A stretch of 64,000 bases of DNA from Reyranella humidisoli (GCF_019039055.1 NZ_JAHOPB010000002.1:372001-436000); one strand, 5' to 3'. Shown: positions 44,867 through 54,780, counted from the stretch's first letter. Made by a program: numbers and translations. The notes: a model not told the origin generated them from the sequence alone.

Positions 44867-45688
44867 CTATCTTCCGGTGAACCGTGCCGCGCGCTTTTCG
44901 AGGTAGTGGGCGACACCTTCCTTGAAGTCCGCGGTCTGGAACGAAAGTTCCATCTCGTGATTGGCCTGGGTTGTGGCCTCGGCCAGGGTCTGGAACTCGG
45001 CCTCCCAGAGCTGCCGCTTCATCACCGCCACCGAGCGCGGTGAGACTGTATTGGCCAGCAGCGTGGCGTAGGCGCGGGCCTCGGCCAGCAGCTTGTCGTC
45101 GGGGATGACCCGATTCACGAGACCCATTGCCAGCGCCTCGGGCGCGCGGAACTTGCGGGCCGAGCAGAGCAGGTCGAGCGCCGTCGGCAGGCCGACCAGT
45201 CGCGGCAGGAGCCAGCTCACCCCGTGCTCGGCGATCAGGCCGCGCTGGGCGAAGGCGGTCGTGAAGACCGCGGATTCGGCGGCGAAGCGGATGTCGGCAT
45301 AAAGCGGGATCACCATGCCCAACCCAGCCGCAGGGCCGTTGATGGCGGCGATGATGAACTTCGGGATCGCCGGAAAATAGGAGTAGTTCATCCTGAACTC
45401 GGGCAGGGTGCTGCCGCCCGGCAGGCCGTCCTGGGCCTTCGTCGACCGGTCGGCCGAGGCGCCCGAGCCGATCGCCTGCAGGCCGCCCATGTCCGCGCCG
45501 GCGCAGAAGCCGCGCCCCGCACCGGTCAGGATGATCGCACGCACCTCGGGGGCGGCCCCGGCCGTGTGCATGGCATCCTTGAGGTCGAGATGCATCTGCC
45601 GCGTCCAGGCATTGAGCCGGTCCGGACGGTTCAGGGTGATCGTGCAGATGCGGTCGGCGACGTCATAGAGGACGGTCTCATATGCCAT
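44867..45688 (-). CDS. Enoyl-CoA hydratase/isomerase (crotonase family)
   Basis: 273 residues. GAGRGFCAGADM (oxyanion hole), AINGPAAGLGMVIPLYADIR, and a catalytic Glu in RGLIAEHGVSWLLPRLVG. Sequence is different enough from the crotonase at 41.2 kb to suggest a separate substrate. No gene is cotranscribed. The 149-base gap to the MaoC gene holds nothing that I recognise. Confidence 0.92.
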   Translation of the reverse strand: MAYETVLYDVADRICTITLNRPDRLNAWTRQMHLDLKDAMHTAGAAPEVRAIILTGAGRGFCAGADMGGLQAIGSGASADRSTKAQDGLPGGSTLPEFRMNYSYFPAIPKFIIAAINGPAAGLGMVIPLYADIRFAAESAVFTTAFAQRGLIAEHGVSWLLPRLVGLPTALDLLCSARKFRAPEALAMGLVNRVIPDDKLLAEARAYATLLANTVSPRSVAVMKRQLWEAEFQTLAEATTQANHEMELSFQTADFKEGVAHYLEKRAARFTGR

Positions 45689-45837
45689 GTGGGGGTCTCC
45701 TCCTGTGCATTCTTGTGAGTGGCATGATGAGCAAAAGCCCGCGACGATACAATTTCAGAGGGACGGAAGGCCGCGACAGGTCCGGGTTCGGTGGCTAAAT
45801 TGCAGTCTGTGCGAAATCAATGAAACAGAGGCGGTAA

Positions 45838-46305
45838 ATGGCAAAGCGAGAGTTCTCCCATCCCAGCGAGATGCAGAAGCACGTGGGAGAGGAAATCGGT
45901 GTCAGCGACTGGGTCGAGATCACCCAGGAACGAATCAACCTCTTTGCCGATGCGACCGGCGACCATCAGTGGATCCACGTCGACGTCGAGCGCGCCAAGA
46001 AGGACATGCCGGGCGGCAAGACGATCGCCCACGGCTTCCTGACGCTCTCGCTGATCCCGATGCTCAATAGCCAGATCTCGCACATCAACAACGTGCGCAA
46101 CGGCATCAACTACGGCTGCAACAAGGTTCGTTTCACCAGCCCGGTCCCCGCCGGCTCGAGGGTCCGCGCCCGCGCCAAGCTGATCGCCGCCGATCCGATG
46201 GACAAGGGCGGCGTGCGGCTGACCAACCAGGTCACGATCGAAATCGAAGGGCAGGATCGCCCGGCCTGCGTCGCCGAGACCATGGCCATCGTCTACGGCA
46301 CCTGA
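45838..46305 (+). CDS. MaoC-family (R)-specific enoyl-CoA hydratase
   Basis: 155 residues. FADATGDHQWIHVD carries the hydratase 2 Asp/His pair, followed by GGKTIAHGFLTLSL. The hotdog fold hydrates trans-2-enoyl-CoA to the R-3-hydroxy form. ATG 45838 follows GAGGCGG. Confidence 0.92.
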   Translation: MAKREFSHPSEMQKHVGEEIGVSDWVEITQERINLFADATGDHQWIHVDVERAKKDMPGGKTIAHGFLTLSLIPMLNSQISHINNVRNGINYGCNKVRFTSPVPAGSRVRARAKLIAADPMDKGGVRLTNQVTIEIEGQDRPACVAETMAIVYGT

Positions 46306-46315
46306 GGGCCCACGC

Positions 46316-47035
46316 TTGCTGACGCGCGAGGACCTGACGTCGGAGCGTATCGACCAGATCGTGGCCGATGCGCGTGCCGCGGGGTACCACTTCTTCCTGT
46401 CATCGGCCGAGCGCGAAGCCAGCCTGCGGGAGACGATGGCCGACCACCCGCCGGGTGCCGATGTCTGGGTCTTCGCCTACGGCTCGCTGATGTGGAACCC
46501 GGCTCTCGAATATGCCGAGGTCCAATCGTGCAAGGTCGACGGCTGGCGGCGTTCCTTCTGCTTCTGGACGCCGATGGGGCGCGGGACGCCGGAACTGCCG
46601 GGCCTGATGCTGGCCCTGGAGGAGGGCGGGGGATGCGAAGGCATCGCCTATCGCCTCTCCGCCGAGCATGTACAGACCGAGCTCGGCCTGCTGTGGAATC
46701 GCGAGATGCTGGCGGGTCTCTACAAGGCGCTCTGGATACCGGCCCGGTTGAAGGACGGCCGGACGGTCTCGGCCATCTCCTTCGTCGTCGATCCGGCGCA
46801 TTGCCAGTACTGCGGCGATCTGCCGATCGAACGCGCCGCCCATCACATCGCATTCGCCGAAGGGCGGCGCGGCGCGTGCCGGGACTATCTGACCAATACC
46901 GCCGATCATGCGCGCTCGCTCGGCATACACGATCCCTATATCGAGGACTTGGTCGCCCGCGTGGCGCGCCTTCGGGAGCAGCCGTCGACTGCCTGCGCGC
47001 CGGATAATCTGCCCTTGCACGCGCTGGCCAAGTAG
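46316..47035 (+). CDS. ChaC-type gamma-glutamylcyclotransferase
   Basis: 239 residues. The motif VFAYGSLMWNP (about 51-61) is the signature of the ChaC family, which cleaves the gamma-glutamyl bond of glutathione to form 5-oxoproline. The central EEGGGCEGIAYRL segment and the C-terminal DYLTNTADHARSLGIHD also fit. The TTG start at 46316 is the best in-frame choice but unproven. Confidence 0.88.
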   Translation: MLTREDLTSERIDQIVADARAAGYHFFLSSAEREASLRETMADHPPGADVWVFAYGSLMWNPALEYAEVQSCKVDGWRRSFCFWTPMGRGTPELPGLMLALEEGGGCEGIAYRLSAEHVQTELGLLWNREMLAGLYKALWIPARLKDGRTVSAISFVVDPAHCQYCGDLPIERAAHHIAFAEGRRGACRDYLTNTADHARSLGIHDPYIEDLVARVARLREQPSTACAPDNLPLHALAK

Positions 47036-47120
47036 AGCCACGACCCAAACGGATTCGCGTCCCGGAAGAGGCCCGTCATCGCAAGGTGCGGGCTTTCAGT
47101 GCCTGTGACATAGTCGCGAC

Positions 47121-48047
47121 GTGTCCGCCCTCGTCGCCCGCTGGCTTGCCCTGCCGCCGAATTTTCGCGGCATCCTCTGGGTCGCTTTTTCGGGCGTTCT
47201 GTTCGCGTTGCTCAACGTCTTCACGCTGATCCCGGCGCAGCATCTCAATCCCTACGTGATGGCGTTCCTGCGCTATTTTTTCGGCGCCCTGTTCCTGGTG
47301 CCGATCGTGATGCGGCTCGGCCTCTACCGCTCGCTCCACACGAGGCGACTGCCGCTCCACATCTCGCGCGGGGCCATCCACACGGCCGGCATGATGCTGT
47401 GGTTCGTGGCCCTGCCATTGACCACCCTGGCGGAGATCACGGCCTTGGGCTTCACCGGCCCGATCTTCGTCACCATCGGCGCGGCATTGTTCCTGGCGGA
47501 AGACGTGCGCCTCCGGCGATGGATCGCCGTCATCGTGGGCTTCATCGGCGCCATGATCATCATCCGGCCAGGCTTCGGCGACATCCATCTCGGCGTGATC
47601 TGCATCCTGATCTCGACGCCGATCTTCTCGGCCTCGAACCTGATCTCCAAGGCGCTGGCCCGCACCGATTCCTCGACCACCATCGTGATCTGGCAGAACA
47701 TCGTCATCGTGATCTGCGCGCTGCCCTTCGCGCTGTGGTTCTGGCAGACGCCCGCCTGGGGCGACGTCCTCTGGTTCCTGCTGGCGGGCGCGGCCGGGAC
47801 GCTCGGCCATATCTGCCAGCAGCGCGGCTACCAGCTTGCCGACATCACGCTGCTGCAGCCGATCGGCTTCCTGTCGCTGATCTGGAACACGATGCTGGGC
47901 TACTTCCTGTTCTTCCAGAAGCCGGACATCTGGACCTTCGTCGGCGCGGCGGTGATCTTCGGCAGCGCGCTCTACATCTCCCACCGCGAGGCGGTGCGCC
48001 GAGCCCAGATCAAAACGGCGGGTACTCAGGCCAATCCGGAGGCTTGA
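47121..48047 (+). CDS. DMT superfamily (EamA-like) transporter
   Basis: 308 residues, GTG start at 47121. About ten hydrophobic helices in two EamA repeats; LAEITALGFTGPIFVTIGAALFL and the C-terminal DITLLQPIGFLSLIWNTMLG are typical. Export of an amino acid or metabolite is likely; the substrate is unknown. Confidence 0.88.
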   Translation: MSALVARWLALPPNFRGILWVAFSGVLFALLNVFTLIPAQHLNPYVMAFLRYFFGALFLVPIVMRLGLYRSLHTRRLPLHISRGAIHTAGMMLWFVALPLTTLAEITALGFTGPIFVTIGAALFLAEDVRLRRWIAVIVGFIGAMIIIRPGFGDIHLGVICILISTPIFSASNLISKALARTDSSTTIVIWQNIVIVICALPFALWFWQTPAWGDVLWFLLAGAAGTLGHICQQRGYQLADITLLQPIGFLSLIWNTMLGYFLFFQKPDIWTFVGAAVIFGSALYISHREAVRRAQIKTAGTQANPEA

Positions 48048-48089
48048 GAGGCGTCGAGGGCCGACACGTGTCTGCTTCTTAACTCACGA

Positions 48090-48197
48090 CCTCATCCTGA
48101 GGAGCGACCCGCAGGGTCGCGTCTCGAAGGATGGGAACCCGCACCTTGCCCGTTGCCCATCCTTCGAGACGGCGCTTCGCGCCTCCTCAGGATGAGG
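48090..48197. repeat. Inverted pair of CCTCATCCTGAGGAG-type repeat units
   Basis: Units 48090-48135 and 48156-48197 carry the same outer sequences as at 4100-4215 (CCTCATCCTGAGGAG and TTCGAGAC/GTCTCGAA), with a changed inner stem (GCGACC/GGTCGC; GGCG/CGCC). It is between the convergent DMT and moaA genes. The pair order is reversed relative to 4100-4215. Confidence 0.85.
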
Positions 48198-48236
48198 GCG
48201 GTTGTTGATCTTCTTGAGGAAGAAAAGCCCGAAGGC

Positions 48237-49229
48237 TCAGCCGCCGGTCACGCTCATGTGGCGTGGCACGGCCGGGCCGCTGTTGCGGCGATCGATGATG
48301 AAGTCGTGGCCCTTGGGCTTGCGGGCGATCGCCTCGGTGATGGCGCGGTCGAGCACGTCGTCGCTCTCCGATGCCCGCAGGGGCGCGCGCAGGTCGGCGG
48401 CATCCTCCTGGCCCAGGCACATGTAGAGTGTGCCGGTGCAGGTGAGGCGCACGCGATTGCAGCTTTCGCAGAAATTGTGGGTGAGCGGCGTGATGAAGCC
48501 CAGCCGTCCGCCGGTCTCCTCGACCTTGAAGTAGCGGGCGGGGCCGCCGGTCCTGTAGTCGGTCTCGGTCAGCGTGAAGTGGCGCGCGATCTCGCTGCGC
48601 GCCAGCGACAGCGGCAGGTACTGGTCGAGCCGCGCCGCGTCGCCGATCTCGCCCATGGGCATGACCTCGATCAGGACCATGTCCATGCCGCGGCCGTGGC
48701 TCCAGCGGATCATCTCGTCGAATTCGCCGTCGTTCACGCCGCGCAGCGCCACGGCGTTGATCTTGATCGCCAGGCCGGCGCGCTGGGCGGCATCGAGCCC
48801 GCGCATCACCTGGTCGAGATCGCCCCAGCGGGTGAGCTGGCGGAACTTGTCCGGATCGAGCGTGTCCATCGACACGTTCACGCGGCGCACGCCGATATCG
48901 GCCAGCTCCTGGGCGTACTTGGCGAGCTGGCTGCCGTTGGTCGTGAGGGTGAGTTCTTCCAGCGCGCCGCTGTCGAGGTGCCGGCCGAGCCCGCGGAACA
49001 GCGACATCACGTTCTTGCGCACCAGCGGCTCGCCGCCCGTCAGGCGCAGCTTCTTCACGCCCCGGCGCACGAAGGCGGTGCACAGCCGCTCCAGCTCCTC
49101 GAGCGACAGCACTTCCGCCTTGGGCAGGAAGGTCATGTCCTCGGCCATGCAGTAGACGCAGCGGAAATCGCAGCGGTCCGTCACGGAAACGCGCAGGTAG
49201 GAGATATGGCGGCCGAACGGGTCGATCAT
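48237..49229 (-). CDS. moaA: GTP 3',8-cyclase (molybdenum cofactor biosynthesis)
   Basis: 330 residues. Radical SAM cluster cysteines C20, C24 and C27 (RCDFRCVYC), and the second, substrate-binding Fe-S site in [13 protein letters not shown] and TLYMC. The C terminus ends in Gly-Gly, as required for MoaA activity. First step of molybdopterin synthesis from GTP. No other moa genes are adjacent. Confidence 0.96.
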   Translation of the reverse strand: MIDPFGRHISYLRVSVTDRCDFRCVYCMAEDMTFLPKAEVLSLEELERLCTAFVRRGVKKLRLTGGEPLVRKNVMSLFRGLGRHLDSGALEELTLTTNGSQLAKYAQELADIGVRRVNVSMDTLDPDKFRQLTRWGDLDQVMRGLDAAQRAGLAIKINAVALRGVNDGEFDEMIRWSHGRGMDMVLIEVMPMGEIGDAARLDQYLPLSLARSEIARHFTLTETDYRTGGPARYFKVEETGGRLGFITPLTHNFCESCNRVRLTCTGTLYMCLGQEDAADLRAPLRASESDDVLDRAITEAIARKPKGHDFIIDRRNSGPAVPRHMSVTGG

Positions 49230-49307
49230 GGCTCTTCGGTTACAATGTCGCCCGGATAATGGGCATGCGGCACACCCGCTGCAAGGGGGCCTTTCCCGCC
49301 GGCGGGC

Positions 49308-50885
49308 TCAGCACAGGAGCCGCAGGAGATTGTCGACCGTATCGGCTTCGCCGGCCGGCTTGTCGGCCCGGATACGGCTTATGCGCGGGAAGCGCATGGC
49401 CACCCCCGATTTGTGTCGCGAGGAGCGGGCGATGCCGTCGAAGGCGATCTCCAGAACCAGCTTCTGCTCGACCTCCCGCACCGGGCCGTAGCGGTTGGTC
49501 GTATGGTCGCGAACCCATTTATCGAGCCAGCGCAGTTCCTCATCGGTGAAGCCGAAATAGGCCTTGCCGACCGGTGCCAGCTCGCGGCCTTCCGCACCGT
49601 CGCGCCAACAGCCGAAGGTGAAGTCCGAGTAGAACGAGCTGCGTTTGCCGTGCCCGCGCTGGGCATACATCATCACGCAGTCCGCCAGCATCGGGTCGCG
49701 CTTCCACTTGAACCACGGCCCCTTGGGACGGCCAGCGACATACGCGCTGTCGCCGCGCTTCAGCATCAACCCCTCGATGCCGTCGGCCCGCATCTCCTCG
49801 CGCTTGACGGCCAGCTCGGCCCAGTCGGCGAAGCTCACCAGCGGGGAGAGGTCGAACCGCGAGCGTTCCTTCCGGGCGATCCAGGCTTCGAGCCGCGCCC
49901 GGCGCTCGTCGAAGCCGAGGCCGCGCAAATCCTCGCCCTCCAGCCACAGCACGTCATAGAGCCGGACATGGGCGGGATGCTCCTTCAGCATCTTCGCCGT
50001 CACCGTCTTGCGGTTCAGCCGCTGCTGCAGGTCGTTGAAAGGGGCCACCGCGGACTCGCGCCGAACCAGAAGTTCGCCGTCGAACACGCCCTCGAAGTCG
50101 ATCGCGTCGATGATGTCGGGAAAGGCGCCGGACACGTCCTCGCCGGCGCGGCTGTAGAGCCGCTTGAGACCGCCGGAAGCGGCGACCTGCACGCGGATGC
50201 CGTCCCATTTCCATTCGGCGCGGAAGTGCGCGGGATCGAGCGCGTCGAGTTCGGCCCGGTCGATGGGGTTGGCCAGCATGGCCGGCAGGAAGGCCGCACC
50301 GGCGTTGCTCTGTGGCCGCGGCGCGCCGTTCAGCAGCCAGTCGAACAGCGGCCGGTAGGGCGCGTCGAGCCCGTGCCAGACCTCTTCGACGGCATCGACG
50401 GGCTGGGTGCCGATGTTGGCGACCGCCTGCTTGGCCAGCCGCGCCGAGACGCCGACGCGCAGGGCGCCGGTCAGCAGTTTCAGCAGCGCCCAGCGGCCCG
50501 TCGAATCGAGCGCATCGAGCCAGCGCTTCAGGATCGCCGGCGTCTGCGTCCGCGTGGCGCGCTGCAGCGTTTCGACGACCTCGCCCAGTGTCGGCGGAGG
50601 CCCGGCGGCGGGATCGCTCTCCCAGATCAGCGCCAGCGTCTCGGCCAGGTCGCCGACATAGTCGTAGGAGAGGGCGAACAGCTCCTCGCCGATCTTCTCC
50701 TGGCCAAAACCCCGCAGCAGCGCGGGTTTCGCCGAGGCGAAGTCGAGCCCGCCGGTCAGGGCCGCCAGCGCCCACCCACGGTCGGGATCGGGCGTCTCGC
50801 GCAGATAGGTCTCGATCAGCCGCAGCTTGGCGTTGCGCGCGGGCTGGAAGGACAGGGAGTCGAGAAGGCGCGCGAAGGCCTGCAC
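49308..50885 (-). CDS. ATP-dependent DNA ligase of the Lhr-associated repair cluster
   Basis: 525 residues. The nucleotidyl-transfer lysine is in AEWKWDGIRVQV (near residue 220), followed by FDGELLV, GLMLKRG and WFKWKRDP (motifs III-V). An N-terminal domain of about 200 residues is typical of this bacterial ligase subgroup. Four bases separate its start from the MBL exonuclease stop on the same strand. In known bacteria the ligase, exonuclease, Lhr-type helicase and PdeM phosphoesterase form a repair cluster linked to DNA damage tolerance. Confidence 0.92.
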   Translation of the reverse strand: MQAFARLLDSLSFQPARNAKLRLIETYLRETPDPDRGWALAALTGGLDFASAKPALLRGFGQEKIGEELFALSYDYVGDLAETLALIWESDPAAGPPPTLGEVVETLQRATRTQTPAILKRWLDALDSTGRWALLKLLTGALRVGVSARLAKQAVANIGTQPVDAVEEVWHGLDAPYRPLFDWLLNGAPRPQSNAGAAFLPAMLANPIDRAELDALDPAHFRAEWKWDGIRVQVAASGGLKRLYSRAGEDVSGAFPDIIDAIDFEGVFDGELLVRRESAVAPFNDLQQRLNRKTVTAKMLKEHPAHVRLYDVLWLEGEDLRGLGFDERRARLEAWIARKERSRFDLSPLVSFADWAELAVKREEMRADGIEGLMLKRGDSAYVAGRPKGPWFKWKRDPMLADCVMMYAQRGHGKRSSFYSDFTFGCWRDGAEGRELAPVGKAYFGFTDEELRWLDKWVRDHTTNRYGPVREVEQKLVLEIAFDGIARSSRHKSGVAMRFPRISRIRADKPAGEADTVDNLLRLLC

Positions 50886-50888
50886 GGA

Positions 50889-51920
50889 TCAGGAATCCTC
50901 TTCCTCGCGGCCGGCGAGGTGCAGGGCCTCGGCGTCGATGCCGATCCCGCGCGCATAGTGGACGAGTGCCTCCTCGCGGCCATGCGTCACCCAGACCTTG
51001 GGCGCGCCGACGTCCTTCAGGGTCTGCGTGAGTTCGGGCCAGTCGGCGTGGTCGGAGATCACCAGCGGAAGTTCGGCGCCACGTTGCCGGGCTCGCGCGC
51101 GCACGTTCATCCAGCCCGAGCATACGGCCGCAATGGGGTCGGCAAAGCGTCGTGACCAGCGGTCGGCGATGGCCGAGGGCGGGCAGAGCACGATGGCGCC
51201 CTTGAAGGTCTCGAGGATCGCCTCGGACACTGGCGCCACGTCGCCAAGATCGACGCCGTGTTCCTGGTAGAGCTTGCACAGGGACATGAGGCCACCATGC
51301 AGCCAGACGCGCTTGTCGTAGCCCGCCTCGCGCAAGAGCCGGATAACCCTCTGGCACTTGCCGAGCGCGTACACGCCCACCAGATGAGTGCGCTCGGGAA
51401 AGGTGTCGACGGAGCGCAGCAGCTTGCCGATCTCGCCGGCGTCGGAGGGGTGATGGAAGACCGGCAGCGCGAAGGTCGCCTCGGTGATGAACACGTCGCA
51501 CGGTACGGGCTCGAACGGCGGGCAGGTCGGATCGGGCCGGCGCTTGTAGTCGCCGGACACGACGATGCGCTGGCCCCTGTATGCCAGCACTGCCTGCGCC
51601 GAGCCGAGAATGTGCCCGGCCGGCGCGAAGCCGACCTCGACGTCGCCAATGCGCACGCTCTCGCCGTACTTCAGCGCCTGCTGCTCGGTGTCGGGCATGT
51701 CCTGGAAGCGCGTGCGCATGATCGCCAGCGTTTCCGGCGTCGCCAGCGCCTTGCGGTGGCCGGGGCGCGCATGGTCGCCATGGCCGTGCGTGATCACAGC
51801 GCGCGGCACGGCGAAGGCCGGATCGATGTAGAAATCGCCCGGTTCGCAATAGAGGCCGCGCGGCGTCGGATAGAGCCACGTACGGGGATTCAGGGTCTCG
51901 GTTGCCGTATCGATTGCCAT
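50889..51920 (-). CDS. Ligase-associated metallo-beta-lactamase-fold exonuclease
   Basis: 343 residues. Zinc-binding motif THGHGDHARPGH (about 44-55), further His/Asp in GHILGSAQ, SGDYKRRPDP and SDHADWPE, matching the SNM1/PSO2-like beta-CASP-related exonucleases. It partners the adjacent ATP-dependent ligase. Its ATG is overlapped by the divergent helicase ATG in CCATGG. Confidence 0.9.
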   Translation of the reverse strand: MAIDTATETLNPRTWLYPTPRGLYCEPGDFYIDPAFAVPRAVITHGHGDHARPGHRKALATPETLAIMRTRFQDMPDTEQQALKYGESVRIGDVEVGFAPAGHILGSAQAVLAYRGQRIVVSGDYKRRPDPTCPPFEPVPCDVFITEATFALPVFHHPSDAGEIGKLLRSVDTFPERTHLVGVYALGKCQRVIRLLREAGYDKRVWLHGGLMSLCKLYQEHGVDLGDVAPVSEAILETFKGAIVLCPPSAIADRWSRRFADPIAAVCSGWMNVRARARQRGAELPLVISDHADWPELTQTLKDVGAPKVWVTHGREEALVHYARGIGIDAEALHLAGREEEDS

Positions 51921-54390
51921 GGCTCCTGATGCATCCTACCCCATGGATATGGGGCTTCCCGACCTGTTTGCACGCTGGTTCGAGAGTCGCGGCTGGGCGC
52001 CTCGGCCGCATCAGCTCGCGCTGGTCGATCTCGCGCGGCGGGGCAAGAGCGCGCTGCTGATCGCGCCGACCGGCGGCGGCAAGACGCTGGCGGGATTTCT
52101 TCCGTCACTGATCGAACTCACGGAGCGGCGGCTGGCGGGCGAGGACCTCAGCCACAAGAAGGGGCAGGGGGAGCTGCACACGCTCTACATCTCGCCGCTG
52201 AAGGCGCTGGCGACCGACATCCGCCGCAACCTCGAACAGCCGATGGCGGAGATGCAGTTGCCGGTGCGCGCGGAGAGCCGGACCGGCGACACGCCGCAGA
52301 GCCGCCGGTTGCGCCAGCGCGAGCGGCCACCCGACCTGCTGATGACGACGCCGGAGTCGCTGGCGCTTCTGCTGTCCTATCTCGATGCGGCGAAGTTCTT
52401 CGCGAACCTGAAGTGCGTGATCATCGACGAGCTGCATGCCTTCGCCACCAGCAAGCGCGGGCACCATCTGGCGCTCTGCCTGTCGCGCCTGGCCACGCTC
52501 GCCCCGCAGGCACGATTCGTCGGGCTGTCGGCCACAGTCGCGGATCCGCCGGCGCTGGCCGAGTTCCTCAATCTCCGTGAAGAGCCGGTGGAGATCGTCG
52601 TAGGCGAGCCTGGCGCACCACCGATCGTGTCGATCATCGACGCGCAGGAGCGCATCCCGTGGGGCGGCCACATGGGTCGTCACGCGGTGCCGGAGATCTA
52701 CAACATCATCCGTCAGCACCGGACGTCGATCATCTTCGTGAACACGCGCGCGCAGGCGGAACTGGCGTTCGATGCGCTGTGGCGGATCAACGACGAGAAC
52801 CTGTCGATCGGCCTGCATCACGGATCGCTCGCGGTCGAGCAGCGGCGCAAGGTCGAGGCGGCGATGGCGGCCGGCAGGCTGCGCGCGGTGGTGGCGACCT
52901 CGTCGCTCGATCTCGGAATCGACTGGGGCGACGTCGACCTGGTGATCCAGATGGGCGCACCCAAGGGCGTCAGCCGCCTGATGCAGCGGATCGGCCGCGC
53001 CAACCACCGGCTCGACGAGCCCAGTCGCGCCATGATCGCACCGGCCAACCGGTTCGAGGTGCTGGAATCGCTGGCCGCGCTGGAGGCCGTCGAGGCGCGC
53101 GAACTCGACGGCGATCCGCCGCGGCCACCCTGTCTCGACGTGCTGGCGCAGCACATCGTCGGCACCGCCTGCGCCCAACCGATCGACCGCGAGGCCTTCT
53201 TCGCCGAAGTACGGCGCGCGCAGCCCTATCGCGACCTGCCGCGCCAGGATTTCGACGACACGTTCGACTTCGTGGCGACCGGCGGCTATGCGCTCGCGGC
53301 CTACGATCGCTGGCATCGCTTGAAGCAGCTTCCTGACGGGCGGTGGATGCTGGCCTCGCCGCTGGTGGCCAAGCAGTTCCGCATGAATGTCGGCACCATC
53401 GTCGAACTGCCCCTGATGAAGGTGCGGCTTCGTCGCGGGCCGGTGCTGGGGGAGGTCGAGGAGGGCTTCGTGCAGGGGTTGGTGCCGGGCGACACGTTCG
53501 TCTTTGCCGGCCGCCTGCTGCGCTTCGAAGGCGTCAAGGAGCTGGCGGCGATCTGTTCGCCGGCCACCGGCGGCGATCCGAAGGTGCCGGCCTATGGCGG
53601 CGGCCGGCTGCCGCTGTCGACCTTCCTGGCCGCGAGGGTGCGCGGAATCCTGCAGGATCCGTTGAAGCATCCGAAGTTGCCGGCCGAGGTGCAGGAGTGG
53701 CTGCGCATACAAGTCTTCCGCTCGATGCTGCCGCCGGCCGACAAGCTGCTGGTCGAGGGCTTCCCGCGTGGCGGCAAGCAGTTCCTGGTCGCCTATTGTT
53801 TCGAGGGCCGCAACGCGCACCAGACCTTGGGCATGCTGCTGACGCGGCGCATGGAACGGATGGGCCTGCGGCCACTGGGCTTCGTGGCCACCGACTATGT
53901 GCTGGGTCTCTGGGGTTTGCGGCCGGCGTCGCCGAAGCAGCTCGACGAGCTGTTCGACGAGGACATGCTGGGCGACGATCTCGAAGCGTGGATGGACGAA
54001 TCCAGCATGCTGCGGCGCTCGTTCCGCAACGTCGCGGTGATCGCGGGCCTGATCGAAAGACGATTCCCGGGCGAGGAGAAGTCGCGCCGCCAGGTCACGT
54101 TCAGTTCGGACCTGATCTACGACACGCTGCGCCAGCACGAGCCCGGCCATATCCTGCTGCGCGCCACCCGTCAGGACGCCGCCTGGCAGCTCGCCGACCT
54201 CAAGCGCCTCGGCGACCTGCTGAAGCGTGCCAAGGGCCGGATCGTCTATCGCCGCCTCGATCGCATCTCGCCGCTTGCCGTGCCGGTGCTGCTGGAGATC
54301 GGCCGTGAAAGCGTGCTGGGCGGCACCGCCGAGGACGAACTTCTGGACCTCGCCGCCCAGGAACTGATCGACGAGGCGACACGGCTCTGA
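51919..54390 (+). CDS. Lhr-type ligase-associated DEXH helicase
   Basis: Up to 823 residues. Walker A APTGGGKT (49-56), DELH (170-173), SAT motif (LSATVAD) and QRIGRANHR (motif VI), followed by a winged-helix and C-terminal core as in the Lhr-Core helicases, which move 3' to 5' on DNA. Starts at 51943 or 51949 (MDMGLPDLF) are more like homologues; no ribosome binding site decides. It is divergent from the exonuclease/ligase pair with overlapping start codons. The usual fourth member, PdeM, is not downstream. Confidence 0.93.
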   Translation: MAPDASYPMDMGLPDLFARWFESRGWAPRPHQLALVDLARRGKSALLIAPTGGGKTLAGFLPSLIELTERRLAGEDLSHKKGQGELHTLYISPLKALATDIRRNLEQPMAEMQLPVRAESRTGDTPQSRRLRQRERPPDLLMTTPESLALLLSYLDAAKFFANLKCVIIDELHAFATSKRGHHLALCLSRLATLAPQARFVGLSATVADPPALAEFLNLREEPVEIVVGEPGAPPIVSIIDAQERIPWGGHMGRHAVPEIYNIIRQHRTSIIFVNTRAQAELAFDALWRINDENLSIGLHHGSLAVEQRRKVEAAMAAGRLRAVVATSSLDLGIDWGDVDLVIQMGAPKGVSRLMQRIGRANHRLDEPSRAMIAPANRFEVLESLAALEAVEARELDGDPPRPPCLDVLAQHIVGTACAQPIDREAFFAEVRRAQPYRDLPRQDFDDTFDFVATGGYALAAYDRWHRLKQLPDGRWMLASPLVAKQFRMNVGTIVELPLMKVRLRRGPVLGEVEEGFVQGLVPGDTFVFAGRLLRFEGVKELAAICSPATGGDPKVPAYGGGRLPLSTFLAARVRGILQDPLKHPKLPAEVQEWLRIQVFRSMLPPADKLLVEGFPRGGKQFLVAYCFEGRNAHQTLGMLLTRRMERMGLRPLGFVATDYVLGLWGLRPASPKQLDELFDEDMLGDDLEAWMDESSMLRRSFRNVAVIAGLIERRFPGEEKSRRQVTFSSDLIYDTLRQHEPGHILLRATRQDAAWQLADLKRLGDLLKRAKGRIVYRRLDRISPLAVPVLLEIGRESVLGGTAEDELLDLAAQELIDEATRL

Positions 54391-54396
54391 AGCCGT

Positions 54397-54780
54397 TCAG
54401 GGGGCGGCCAGTCGCCGATACTTCACTTCGAGACGCGTGAGGACGGCGAGGTTCCGCGTGGCCTCGGGGCCGGCCCAGCGGCGGTTGAGGGCGCTGGCCT
54501 CGCGCACCCGTTCGAGCGTCCGGCGATTGGTCTCCATCCAGGTCATGCTGTCGCCGGCCTGCACGCCTTCGCGCATGGCCTGGCTGAGCGTCGCGTCGAT
54601 GTTGATCATGCGGCAGGTGTAGCCGTAGGCCGCAAGCTTCAGTTCCGAGGACGAAATCCAGGCTTCCAGCGTGCTCGGTGCGTAACGGCCGCAATCCTCC
54701 AGCGCCTGTGCCGTGGCCGGCGCCGTGAACACCAGGACCGTGAGGAACGCCGAAAGCGCGCCTGTGCAGCGGGGGCTCAT
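54397..54780 (-). CDS. Small secreted protein of unknown function
   Basis: 127 residues. A signal peptide (ending in PATAQA about residue 25), then a largely helical mature part with two Cys (CGRYAP, YTCRM) that may form a disulfide. The start is fixed by the ATGA overlap with the hrpB stop. Translation coupled to hrpB is possible. Family not recognised. Confidence 0.7.
   Translation of the reverse strand: MSPRCTGALSAFLTVLVFTAPATAQALEDCGRYAPSTLEAWISSSELKLAAYGYTCRMINIDATLSQAMREGVQAGDSMTWMETNRRTLERVREASALNRRWAGPEATRNLAVLTRLEVKYRRLAAP

Noticed and set aside
49230..49307. Molybdenum cofactor riboswitch before moaA
   Set aside because: The 78-base gap is too short and shows only a 12-base GC palindrome.
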